In this document: piece after piece, positions 12,415 to 24,014 of the stretch | Layout of the letters: every line of letters begins with the position of its first letter | Position numbering within the stretch: the stretch's first letter is position 1 | Assembly: GCA_034620365.1 (NCBI GenBank) | Contig: JAQGEQ010000204.1 | Location: 1 to 64,000, forward strand | Reading direction: 5' to 3' | Length of the DNA stretch: 64,000 nucleotides | Source: Pegea sp. RAD2-039 | Lineage: Eukaryota; Chordata; Thaliacea; Salpida; Salpidae | Position numbers and translations under genes: made by a program | Notes under the pieces: generated by a model | Seen by the model: the letters and a program-made list of their open reading frames with translations, nothing else | Databases searched by the model: none | What the model was told of the DNA's origin: nothing

Positions 12415-14063
12415 ATGGCTCTGAATTTGCTGAAACATTTTGCAGATCAGGTTGATTTATTAATTATATTTGCAAATATTTTTAAAGAGAGAAGTTTATG
12501 TGCATTAAAGCTAAATATATTCTTCATTAAATATTTATTATGATTTTGTCGCTTTATATTAGTTAAGAGAAGTTTTATAAAATTAAAACGATGATTTATT
12601 TTGTTAATAAATTATTATGATTTATAAATGAGTAAATTTACTTTAAGGTAACTCACCAAACGACAATTTTTGGAAAAATTTGGTATGTTAACTTTTTTAT
12701 TTTACGAATGTTTGTTGTCGGATCCATAGGCTCTAGTGGTAAGCAATATTAAAAACTTTAGAGTGCACTCAAAAAAGTCACGCCTTATAACACCTTAAAG
12801 GCAGAATTTAGTTTATAATTTGGCGACTTCACTTTTCTAAATGACAATTAACTTGTTGACATTTTATGTTTTGATTTTAGTTTACAGTGATGAGCAATCT
12901 ATGTTCTATTGCAATACAAAAATTACACCGTGTAAGAAAATTTGTTTCAACTTCTTTTCAAAAGTTTCACAATTGAGGTTTTGGAGTTTACAGGTTAATT
13001 GTTTATATTTTTATGGTCAATTTCAATCAATGATTGCTCCTAAAAACAATTTTTAGTTACTTGCCGTTGGAACACCAATAATATTCTTTCATCTGTACTA
13101 TAGTTATAAAAGTGAAAAAGCAAATAAAATCAAAACTCTGGATACAGAGATACAAACTCTTAATAAAAAAATACTTTCGCAAAATAATGATCCAGAAAAT
13201 ACTTCAGTATTGATGCTGCAAATGGTATATCAGTAACTTCATCAAATTAATGTTCTATTTTTACCCACGATAGTAATATTTGATATTGATTAATTCTTAT
13301 TCTTTAGAATCAAAGTGATTATGATAAAAAAACTCAAAAAATAAAAAAGCTAAGAAAAAAATTCGGAAACCATGAATTTAAAACTTTCAATACAAGCCAA
13401 AAAAACATTGAAGTAAGTGAAAAACATTTTGAATTGTCGACAAATAAATGTTACTCAAATTGTTATATTTAACATTTTGGGAATTTGTTCAACTTTTTAG
13501 TTTTTGGAGTGTCTTTCAGTAAAACTTGCATACATAACTTGTTTGGTCTCTCAAATAATTCTTGAAGTTGTATTTCTAGTAGCAGGAGTTCTACTTTATT
13601 ATTACAAGGTAAGTGTAAATTATCAACTTTTGTTGTCATAACGATTAAAAATGGTGTCTTGATTTTATAGGACGATTTTGACGATATTCGTAGAATACAA
13701 GATTTTTTTTGGCCATCAATTGTGGAGTTGTTTCATTGTAAATGGGAATATGGTGAAAGTGTTAAAGAAATGTGCTTCATGCATTACGACACTACTAGTA
13801 GTGGAGTATTCTGTTTTGTTTCGAGGCCAATAGTAAGTGTCAAACTTTTTTAATTTAGTCGTATAGAGTATTTAGCAAACTAAAAAATGTTAGAAACTTT
13901 AAATACTACTAAAATTTGTTATATTTGATAGGAAAAGACTATTATTTCTCGATATATGGTGATTCTGAACTGGCTTTCAATTGTTCTTGCTCTTATAGAA
14001 GTTTATTGCGTTACAAAACAGATAATTCAGTTAAGAAAAAAGAATAACTTCAAAAAGTTTTAA
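12415..14063 (+). CDS. Connexin (gap junction protein), eight exons, about 304 aa
   Basis: Connexins assemble as hexameric hemichannels that dock between neighbouring cells. Inferred exons, all in phase: 12415-12450, 12648-12738, 12881-12993, 13057-13224, 13308-13412, 13501-13608, 13671-13832, 13932-14063. Exon 1 gives the short N-terminal helix (MALNLLKHFADQ). Exon 2 encodes the first membrane segment with the FGKIW and LRMFVV pattern. Exon 3 holds extracellular loop 1, with DEQ followed by C-X6-C-X3-C and the RFWSLQ signature. A basic cytoplasmic loop of about 90 residues precedes the third membrane segment. Loop 2 ends in CFVSRPIEKTI, the family hallmark, before the fourth segment. The tail is only about 15 residues. 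Loop 2 is unusual: its cysteines are spaced C-X11-C-X12-C, wider than the usual C-X4/5-C-X5-C. Identity as a connexin is firm; the subtype is unknown. Confidence 0.93.
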
Positions 14064-15925
14064 TTAATTTGCTTAAGTATGTTTTTACTGTGTCACTATA
14101 ATGCATGATAATAAAAAACTAATAACTACATTGTAAAACTGAAACACTGATGGTTCTAGCTTATAACCTAAACTGATTAAGCATCGTTCAGTCGTGTCGT
14201 AGGAAAACGGCTCAAATTTTTAAGTATAATTTTCTTTCATGATGAATCCTTTTACAAAAATGAACAACAAAAATTCTACAGCTCTCTGATGTTATTATAA
14301 ACTAAAGTTTTAAAAGACGCATAAGTCATTTTTTGTAATATTTGCTAAAATAGTTTAGAGTAGTTAAAAAAAGTTTAAATAAGTCATAGCAAGGTTGGCT
14401 GGTTTTTCTTTAAATAAATTAGGTAGAATTCAGTTTTAACTATATTTAAGTATCTGCCTGTCCGGGCAATAAGAGCCTTGGTTTGAAGTGTCATATAGTC
14501 TGATCCCAAAATGTAAATAAAAAACTTAATTTTGTCAATTTAATTTTACATAAAACTTTTCAACAAGCAAAAGCAAGCTTATAGTTTCTGAGAATAACTA
14601 TGCTTCTACCAGATTGTAACAAAACCTTGAAAGCAGTCTGTTCATTAAAGTCGTAATTTAAATTTTGGTACTTTGATCTGCAATTTTAAGTTTAAGTAAT
14701 CCTTAACAGCATAGAAATTGTTTTATTATATTTTATTAAATAGCTGTGTTTCAGCAACTGCTACTAAAGTATTTCTACTCTTGGTGATTGAGGGTTCTTT
14801 GGAAACGTACAACTACTTGCAGTAGCACACTTACCTTTCAAGTGGAATACAAGCTATTCAAGAACTAAGATAGAACATAACAATTAAAGAAAAAATTGTT
14901 ATCAAAATTTCACTATTTTTTCAAATAACTTCTCTTAGATTATTTTTATTTAGTAATTTCGTTTAAATTTATTGCTTAATTAAAGTACGAAGCTGCAAAT
15001 GAAAATTAGTACTAATTGACTTCCAAAAACGTATTAGTTATTTTATAACTCTGTAATGGTTATCAAATTATTACTTATCAAATTCTCATTTAGAAATTGT
15101 TTATCCATAACAGACTATTTTTGGTTCTTAAAAAATTCTTTCGAAATTGATGAAACTAACGAACAATTCTGAGAATATTAAATTAACCTAAACTTTTCAA
15201 CGTAATATTTGTAATGTATACTTTAAACCTAAATTTGTTATTAAATAAATAATAAAACATTATTTTACAATCTTTCAGCCCTAATCAGTATTACATAAGT
15301 AGTAATTATTGTAATTAGTGGTAATGTATTAAATATTAGTTTTTTATTAATTACTTCATGCTTGATGATGGTATGCTTATAAATTTAAGAACCCTAATCT
15401 ATTTGTGTTTAACTTTGTAACTTAGTTTCCAAATATATTCTTATTTATCCACAAATTCAAAAATTGTTGAAAATATTATTTACGATCTCAACAAAATATT
15501 AATTTTCACAACTTACTGGCATTTTGTATATGAATTGTATTTAAATGTATTTTTTCTTTATTCATTTGTAAACTTTGTTCAGTTCATTTCAAATAGTTTT
15601 AATTTTATTATCTAATTAATTAGACAATGTGTTTGAATGCTTTAGAAAATGATATTGAGTATAAAGTTTATTAAGACAAAATTTTCATTCTCATCATAAA
15701 GGCTTTTTGCTGTTATCAGTAATCAGTTATTAAATAGTGGAAACCATATTTCTATGGTATTAAAATGGTTGTTTTTGAATTAATGATTATTGTATAAATG
15801 TATGTAAAAGCTATATATATTTATGAAATAATAACTTTTTATGTTGTTTTGATAATTCAATAATTTGAAGATTATCTTCTAAGCTTGTTGATGTATAAAG
15901 TTTCAAATATTAAATTGAAGTTAGA
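14064..15925. other. AT-rich intergenic region between connexin and SHOC1-like genes
   Basis: About 1.9 kb of AT-rich DNA between two genes on the same strand. I see no coding exons, RNA genes or clear repeats. It must contain the connexin 3' UTR and the upstream region of the next gene, but no element stands out. Confidence 0.55.
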
Positions 15926-18900
15926 ATGCCACATTATCTTGCTTTGGATTATTACCAAGATGCTATTTATAAAAGAAAGTATTTTTTAGCAAAACTAGCA
16001 TTACCCTGCTCTTTACATTCAGCTCAAAACAACTTGAATGACCTTGAAAATCAAACGCATGTATCTATTTGGAAAAAAGGTTGAAATATTTTGTTTTGTT
16101 GATATATTTAACTTATGTCTGTGTAAATAGCTTTTCTTACATTATATATTAAATTTCTGTTTACTATTTTCAAAACTAAGTAATCAAGTAAACGGTATTT
16201 AATGTTTTGTGCTTATCATTTTGATTTTATCATTTTGTACTACTAGCATATAACAATTTTATAAGTTAATAATGAAAAAACAGTATTATTACTCATTATT
16301 TTTTTAATATTGTAAAATTGTTAGCTTTTAATTTCAGTTATGCCAATGCCAGTGGTAGAAGCATTTGAAACTGGTGAACAGCTTGGATTACAAGTTCTAT
16401 ATGAAAAAAGTTTACTCAAGGAGTTTACTTCTAATGGTTTTGAAAAATTGGATTCCAACAAACTGATTGTTGATGATTTAGATACTAAAGCAAACTTATT
16501 TGAAACTACATTTAAAGATTATCCTCCTATTGAAGTAGATTCTGATGAGTACTTTTGTATTGACAAGTATTTTATCATGGAACCTACAAGAACATTTCAT
16601 GAATTTGACTTAATTCATCATACACAACGGATATTTTCAAAGCTTTCAAGACTACCTGTTGATGACCCTATTAATATTTTAAACAACTTAAAAAAGTTTT
16701 TATCAAAATGTGATATTACTGTGACTAATATTACTCAAACAGATGAAGATAGATTTGATCATGGATGTTATGCCCATAATTTATTGGATTTAGAAATTTC
16801 TGGAAACCTTATTAATCCTTTTTCACTGAAAGTTCCAGGCTTAGTGGAACAAAAAAACTGGGCTGGCTTTGAAAAACTATCAGTAAGTCAAAATATCATA
16901 CTGTTATTATTAAAATGATATATATATTTGTAAGTGATTAATAAAATTTTTATTAACTGTCTTCAAGTATGTTATTATTATTAAGTTTTATTTTAACCAA
17001 GAATAGTAATAATAGTTATCAACAAATTATGTGTGTTGTAAATAAGAATATTTTGTTAGTCTTTTAAATTGCATTGATGCTTAAAAGTGTTAAAATCTGT
17101 TTGAAGAGAACTATTTGGATGTCATTTTTTTACTATTTATTTAACTTTCAATTTACAGGTTGCTGATTTCGAACACTTAAACCTTCTTAAGCTCGACTCA
17201 CTAATTACTTCAAAGTTAAGAAATATTCAAACAACTGATGAAAAATTCATTCCTCTTCCAAATCAGCCTAACGAAAGTTTTTTTGGTAGAATTTCTAATT
17301 ATTAAGTTTGAACCAAAATGTTTTGTGTTAAACTAGAAGATTTTTTTCAAAGTATATACTTTTATAGATATAGATTACTCACACCATTTGTAATGTTACA
17401 ACTTTCATATCAGATGTTTTTTTTACAGGTGAACCTATGCTTTGGAAATCAGAATATTTAATGGAAGCTCCAATTTTATTTTTTGTTCCTCCAAAAACAC
17501 TTTTTGAACAATTAAAGATTCTATTTTCAGTTTTACCATGTGATGACTCGTCATTAACTCAGTTAAGTCAATTCACATTTTTAATTTGTTTAAAAATAAT
17601 AATCAAACTTATTAATTAAAGATTAGAAGAACTCACTTTTCCTGTTAAGCAACTTTTGATCAATGAAAATTACATAAACTTACCTGATATAGAAAAACTC
17701 CTACTTACCGGTTTGTATTTATTGCTGACATCATTGTTTTATATAAAATGATGAAACTGACGAGTATTTACCTCGATTGGCTGCTAGTCTTGTGCGTGAG
17801 TTCGAATCTCATCTCGTCGTTAGCATGACGCGCTCTATTTTCCACTTATCGAGCACGGAAAGTACCTTCGCCAACTTTCGGTAAATACTCTCCTCTGGTT
17901 GTTCTGGAAATCAAAGACTACGGGAGTAAACTCAGACTGAATATAAGATCTAAAGAGTGGGAGTAGTTCAACTTACGCTACTATTCACTATAATTTAACC
18001 CTTTGACAGGCAGGAAAGGTCGATTACTTTGACCTATAAATCTCAGCCAAAATATATATAAAAATATGTTTGCGATTTCTTTGACAAAATTTGATTGCTT
18101 ATTTTATGAATTATTTTGTATAATGAGAATTTTCTACTTCCAGATTGTGACAAAACTCTTAAAGATCATTTAAAGATCGTTTATACTCACTATCATGCTC
18201 CTAAAAAGTTACTGGATGTTAAAAAAGAATTTGATAATGATTCTGATCGTAGCTTATGCTGGAATATAAACGCTGATCGCCATGAAAAGATTCTTCAAAG
18301 TCATAAATTCGAATCCTTACCAGTTGAATCATATAAGAAAATATCCGAAGAATTCGTCGAAAATTTTCAACCAATTTCATCTTTACCCGACTACCTCGGT
18401 ATCTTGCAATCGTTTTAGTGTTTCTATCAAACTAGGAACTTTTTATGAAAATATAATTTTTCTAATTATTTTAGAAGCATCTGTAGAAGTCGAACAATCT
18501 TCACCATTAGCAGAATTCTCAGAGATTCCTTCTTTATTGATATCAGATTTAAAAACTTCATCCGAAAAAGTTAGTTTTTATCAAATACTTGCAAAGTAGA
18601 TGACTTAATCGTTTCTTAGCAGAAGAAAAATGAAGAAACTTCATCTTCAGATGTAGAAGAAGTGTCTTCAAAAGATCATCAAGACTGTGATTTGCCGAAT
18701 ATAGATTTCATTTTAAGATAAACAGTCAATTGTTTTGTTTAGATCACCACGAGTTACTTGAAGTTAGTGAGCAAGCTGCGAAAGACAAAAAACGAAAGCA
18801 AAGTTCAAATGATCTTCGCGAATTCAAAGTTTTTTTGAAATTGCGACTAACTGAGAAACAGAATTTTTCTAAATCAAGCGGAGAAAGTTGGTCGATACCG

Positions 18901-21900
18901 AAATGTTAGTATAAAGAAGTTAACAATTTGACGTCTAGTAGAAGCTTACAATGAAGATACATCTGTGAAAGAAGATTCAAGCTTGATGAGTGAAGGTAAT
19001 GCGGACGAAACTTCTGTGGAAGATCTAAGAAATGAACCGTTTAAAAAAAGTTTGTCAAACAACGAGCTACTTGAATGTTGAACATTTCTATTTTGAAGTG
19101 AGAAAGCTTGTCAAGTTTTCCGATGAACCAGAAACCAAGATCCTCAATTCAAAACTCGACAAATTGAAAAACATTGATGTCAACAAGATTTCTGAAGAGG
19201 TGAAGCCTTATGCTAAGACAGTAAAAGTGGACATCACAGGTGGGCATGATTCGATTTCAAATACTGATCCTGTAATCAATTTGATAAAATTATAACAAAA
19301 AATTTCATTTTATTTGTAAATATTTCAATTTTTTAGAAACTTTTTAGAATTTTGTTGTCTAATATATCAGGAAAGCTTTTCGATTTGGTTTTGGCCTTTG
19401 AAGAGCGTTTACAACCTCTTCTTCATGAATTGAAAAGCCGAAAATTGATTCCACAAAATTGCAGACTACCTGAATATACTCCTCTGAAAGTGAAGTTTCT
19501 ATGTAAACAACAACAACAAAAAGTTGATGTAAATAATTACCTCATTAAACATCAATGTGTTTGTTTTAGCTACTTAATCAGAGTCTAGTTTTTTGAAATA
19601 AGTTAGTTTTGTTAGCTTATTTTATAGTTTGATTTTTGTTAATGATTAAGAATATGAAATTGAACTGCTTAGGAAATTGGACAAACTGAAACGGAAATGA
19701 TGAACGGATACCTGTTGGAGATATTTAAACAAACTGTATCAACTTACTACTTGATGATTCATATCTCTTGTTTTTCTGCTATAGGTGGGTCTCAGACTCT
19801 AACTATAATCATAAAAAAATCAAATGCAAATTACTTTCGGTCATTATATCTACTTCCTTATCAATTCAGCAAATCTTCAAGACGCCGTCTCCAACGCTAT
19901 CAAATCGGAGATCTATAAATCTTCTCAGACGCTGACTTCTTATATCGATCTATTAAATGAAGTTTTAAAATTTCTCAAGCAGATGACTTCACAGCAAGCA
20001 AACGTCAATCATGAAGTTGAAAGCGAAATACTTGTGAATAGTTTTAAATGATTACATTACAGGTTTGTTTTGCTCATCCAAAGTTGGATCAGTTGAAACT
20101 ACTTATCCTTAAAGAAGGCTTAGAATTCCAAACTCGAGGAGAATTGAATCAATTCAAAGTTTTGATTATCTGTAAAACTAAATGCTCATATTTATTCATG
20201 TCAATTTGTAAAACTCTAAACGACTACTTGTCCAAAAAACTCAGATTAAAAACAGTAGTAGCAAATGTCAATAAACAATCCATCACTTCGTTTGAAATTG
20301 AGAAAGGTTTTCAAAGGTTGGTCATCTCTAATCTTCTATACAGGTTTTATTGAATTATCATTTGTATTAGTATTGATGTACTGGTAATAGCGGAACAAAT
20401 GTTGAAAGAAGAAGTTGATTGGAAACAAATTTCTCATCTGATTGAGTTTGAATATCAAGAGAACTCTAGTTGGAAGAGATTAGCTATCCAAAACCACATC
20501 AGACATATTCAATTACAAACTCTTATGTAAGATTATTTCATTTAGAAAGTTCATTCATAAAAATATAGAAATTTTTTTTTGTTTAAAAACTTTTTGGTAA
20601 TTCTATCATTTCGAAATATTATAACTTATCAACTAAAGTTCTGTTTTTCGCTGACTACAACTTTCAAAAAATTACATTTTTTCTCTTTTTGTCATCCTAT
20701 AAGCTTAAAGTAGTATGATGAATGAAATATCTACTTATTGAAAAATATTGCTAGCAACTTTTTTCTTTCAATTGTTTTTAATCTTTTTGTAAATATTTTA
20801 AATCATTTTTTAAACTATAAAATTTGATTTTAACAAAGACCTACGGATAAAAACTTGTCATCTTCAAATGAGGTTTCTTTATCTCCAAAATTTCCTCTTC
20901 AACGCGTATTATTAGGTTCAAGTGATGTGGTATCTTTGAAGCCGTTATTACATTTGTTAGAAGCCAGGTTTGTTGACGAAACAATACTAATAGTGTTCGA
21001 CAGAAATCGCCAGAAGCTTCGTAGAGTTTGTTTGGTTGTAAACCAGTGGTGTTTCTAACTATTTTTTGATTTATTATTTTCAGATACAATCTTCTTATTG
21101 TAAAAAATCTTCATGAAGAATGTGATGAAATAGAAAATGGAAAAGCTAGCTTGATAATAAACCAGCATGTTTGTATATTGTTGAAAAAGGCTGATGAATT
21201 AGGTAAATGTCCTTCTGATACTCACAACAAATCTCTTGATGAAATCTTTTTGTGTAGAATGTGCCAGTATATTTTCTGATGTTGTTCAACAAACATTTTT
21301 TCTTCAATACAAATTCTCGGTTTGTTATTTAATTTTCTATTCTGACCAATGCTCTATGACAGAAATAAAGTAAGTGTTGAAGTATACGGGTGCCTCATCT
21401 TAATATTTGTACTTTCACATAGCTTGCAAAGCAATCGTTGCATACATTTTGCTCAACTAGCCACCGTGGTTCATCAACTTAACATCTTGCCAATTAAAGT
21501 AACTTTTATCTTCAATTCTCTTTCTGTTTAACACGATTCGATTTGATATTTGCAGCTCAGTTTACTTCTTTGTTTTGGAAATGAAAACTTGGCTGAGATC
21601 ATAAATAAAGTGGCAGAAGCCAATCCAAGTTCAGTTCAAATCGAAGACAGGTTGCTTGTTTGTTTGCTTGTAGGAGAGCTGAGTAGCAACTGAAATTGTC
21701 TCTAAGGTTGATGATCCACAACAGTGAACGACTTCTTCTTATGTTTCCTTGTATCAATTTTCAAACTGCTCTTTATATTTTATCTAAATTATCAATTAGT
21801 GAAATATTTTCGATGAAAGTAGAAGAACTCAAACAACATCTACCAGACATGAATGAGAGAATTCGAGAGGTTTACTTCAAATGATCAAATCTATTTTCTA

Positions 21901-23081
21901 CTTCATATCTTCTTCTAGACCTTTTTTAAGCTTTTAGAAGAACTAAAGTCTTTCGAAGATGATCGATGTAATCTTCACAATTTCCAAATATCTGAAGATC
22001 GTCCACAAACATCATCACAGCAGGTAACCAACTCGATCCGCCCCAATCAAATCTCAATCTTCCTCTTACAGAATACTCCGACATCCTCTCAAAATCTCCC
22101 GTTAGTTGATTTTGAGAGTTTGTTGCTTTCTAATACCTCGACGGAAGCAAATAGTCACCGAAATCCCTTGATGAACGATCGAGATCAAGAAGGTATGTCT
22201 CAGTTTGTATTTCGTAATCTGATTGACTTCTTTGAGTTCATCAGGAAATCCATTTGGATCTTATCAACTTCAATGTCTCAATCATCAACTACCAGATAAC
22301 GAGTAAGATTTAAAATTGTAAATAAATTACAGCAGCCAGTGGTCTCACCCTGAAAGGGATTCCAGTCCATTTAGACCGCCCTTTTGCTTCGTGGGGCACC
22401 TATCCACGTATCTCTTAGTTGTTGACCTATTGGTTCATTTGTGTTGACCCAAAGAATATGGGCCAGGGATTCTTGAGGGCATCGGTCCGCATCACCTCTT
22501 GACTCATCTCTACTTGTCAATATCCTCTGATGGTGACCCGCGAGGGATTGTTGCAAACCCTTCTTCCTTAGACATCCGTACATCTACAGATGCAGCTATG
22601 ATTTTCCTACCTCAGTGGTCTGGAACATTTTACAAATCATCAACTCCTAATGTAATTTGTCGATTTATTTCAGCGACATGAAAGATGCAACTGATCCATT
22701 GGTGAGACTTCTTCATTTATTTATTTCATTTTTTTAACTTTTTCACAATTTTTAGAAGCAGTTAGAAATGAAGTTTTCGGCGAGTGGAAGTTGGAGAGAT
22801 CAGGAATCTTCTGATGCTTCAAAACGTGTCTTGCACTGTAAGTGATCTGCTCGATGTCTTAGATATCTTTGATTATATTATTTGCTTGATAATTTCAATC
22901 TTTTCAAATGAAAGTTGATTTAATTTTGTTTAAAAATTTCATATTTTTTAGCTTTATATATTTCTTAATCAGAAAATATTTATTTATAGCGACTCCTAAG
23001 CCTCAAGTATTTGATCCTCGTCTTCATCATAGTCATACCTCATTTACATCTCATTCTAACTCGCATCTATTTAAAAGATGA
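15926..23081 (+). CDS. SHOC1/ZIP2-like meiotic crossover protein (XPF-like), 28 exons
   Basis: Inferred exons: 15926-16079, 16338-16882, 17159-17285, 17429-17561, 17622-17710, 18144-18398, 18475-18569, 18623-18686, 18743-18904, 18939-18995, 19030-19239, 19371-19528, 19673-19784, 19870-20033, 20063-20316, 20371-20526, 20839-20967, 21084-21202, 21258-21369, 21423-21498, 21556-21650, 21707-21869, 21919-22023, 22072-22192, 22245-22302, 22674-22701, 22756-22837, 22990-23081. They join in phase to about 1,304 aa, comparable to animal SHOC1. The C-terminal half resembles the XPF-like nuclease-fold and HhH region of SHOC1: RYNLLIVKN and SLIINQHVCILL blocks, then LLLMFPCINFQTALYILSK. In animals SHOC1 works with SPO16 to stabilise meiotic recombination intermediates for crossovers. 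The N-terminus begins with an LALDYYQDAIYKRKYF-like block. The junction around 18995-19030 is ambiguous, since a readthrough frame is also open. Assignment is by recognition of conserved blocks only. Confidence 0.72.
17759..17890 (+). repeat. tRNA-like or fold-back repeat in a SHOC1-like intron
   Basis: Inside the intron 17711-18143 there is a stretch richer in GC than its surroundings. It contains GAGTTCGAATCTC, a good match to the RNA polymerase III B box. That motif forms a 5-bp T-arm-like stem with a 7-base loop. GACGAG near 17760 pairs with CTCGTC just after it, like an acceptor stem. Only about 31 bases separate the stem from the T arm, too few for a full tRNA. In addition GAGTATTTACC near 17763 is exactly complementary to GGTAAATACTC near 17880. 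This looks like a tRNA-derived SINE head or a fold-back element rather than a working tRNA. Confidence 0.45.
22337..22621. mobile_element. Probable mobile-element remnant with 9-bp direct repeats in a SHOC1-like intron
   Basis: The word CAGTGGTCT occurs at 22337-22345 and again at 22613-22621. It flanks about 267 bp that are clearly richer in GC than the surrounding intron (22303-22673). This fits a target-site duplication around an inserted short element. The segment has no introns and no protein family I recognise; a 70-codon antisense frame within it is probably chance. The direct repeat could also be coincidental. Confidence 0.45.
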
Positions 23082-23399
23082 ATTTAAAATAATATTTCGA
23101 ACTTTTATTCTCAGTATTTGTAAATGAACACAAAGAAGTTATAATGAGAAGTTTATTTAATTTTTCGCTGCAAACGTTTTATTATTTCGTTGATTTTCAA
23201 TTAAACATCTTTCTTTGCTTTCAGTTTTATTAAAACAATAAAATGATGTTTTCACTGGCTTCAGCCTTACATTCAATTTCTAATATTTAAAAAGTAGTTT
23301 TAATTATTTCAAGTAATTAATCTTTTATTAAATGGAAATTACTTGAACGTTGTGATATGCGAAAATAAAACAATCTATTGTAGAAGTACTTGAAGTCCG
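23082..23399. terminator. Shared 3' flank of two convergent genes
   Basis: The 318 bp between the SHOC1-like stop (23081) and the FREM1-like stop (23400) is AT-rich. AATAAA at 23237-23242 could serve the plus-strand gene, and TTTATT (AATAAA on the minus strand) occurs at 23226-23231 and near 23324 for the minus-strand gene. The two transcripts therefore probably end within, or overlap across, this short interval. No other feature is visible. Confidence 0.5.
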
Positions 23400-24014
23400 T
23401 TATTTGATACAAACTAATTTAATTTTCTTTCGACTTTTTCTGTCACACGGAATACTCTTCCACATTTTTCGGTGTCCTACGAATGAACATTGATCTTCTG
23501 GACGTGGAAAGTTGATCTTCCAATGAAGAAACGACAATTTGTCGTTGTTTATCCATCGCCATTTATTTTGATCTAATTTTCGATTTAATCCTGAACAAAA
23601 AGTCCTGCTCATAAAAGTGACCACGTGACCACCTAAGTTATGCCCACCTAACCAGAAAGGATATCTTCCAACCAGCCTCCATAGTTGCTTCAGTTCTTTA
23701 CGATTTTTGATGGATACAAGAGAAGCTGAATAACTTTCACGGCAAACCCTAGATGCCAAGTTCCACGATTTCCCATTTTCATCTTTTTCTTCGCTTATAT
23801 ACAAACATCTGGAAGTAATTGAATGAATCGAACAAATCAAAGAAATCATTCCCAAACCTGCCACTAAATGCGACCCAGCCCTCTTCACATTGCACATTAA
23901 GCCCACTGACATGTCGAGGTTGCCAAGCAACCCATCTGTTGCCATCACATTGAACCAATCGGTGTATCGCGCTATCATAAATGATGATGCCTCGCTTGGT
24001 ACTCACGCATTTGT
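23400..24014 (-). other. C-type lectin domain and linker ending the FREM1-like protein
   Basis: The last exon (23400-23808) and the preceding one (beginning near 24014 and ending at 23858) join across a 49-bp intron. They encode [14 protein letters not shown], a short linker, then a lectin fold: CLYIS, W..A...[30 protein letters not shown], and DQCSFV...W..IPC near the end. A 39-bp GT-AG segment between the LGG and LNRKLDQ blocks (about 23.60-23.63 kb) is in frame both spliced and unspliced. Splicing it gives the spacing closest to the family. Canonical calcium-binding EPN/QPD triplets are not obvious, so sugar binding is doubtful. Confidence 0.8.

Noticed and set aside
18996-19075. Readthrough of the SHOC1-like exon past 18995 (frame EGNADETSVEDLRNEPF)
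   Set aside because: It ends at a stop near 19080 and would need a 22-bp intron to continue; the 34-bp intron 18996-19029 keeps the downstream frame. Left as ambiguous rather than excluded.
20968-21058. Extension of the SHOC1-like exon past 20967 (frame continuing FVDETILIVFDRNRQKL)
   Set aside because: Splicing at 20967 to 21084 yields RYNLLIVKN and SLIINQHVCILL, which fits the SHOC1 XPF-like region better; the extension ends at a stop. It could be a minor isoform.
22605-22625. TGAGGTAGG on the minus strand near 22612
   Set aside because: Only the first eight bases match let-7 and no pairing arm follows; it lies at the edge of a repeat-like insertion.
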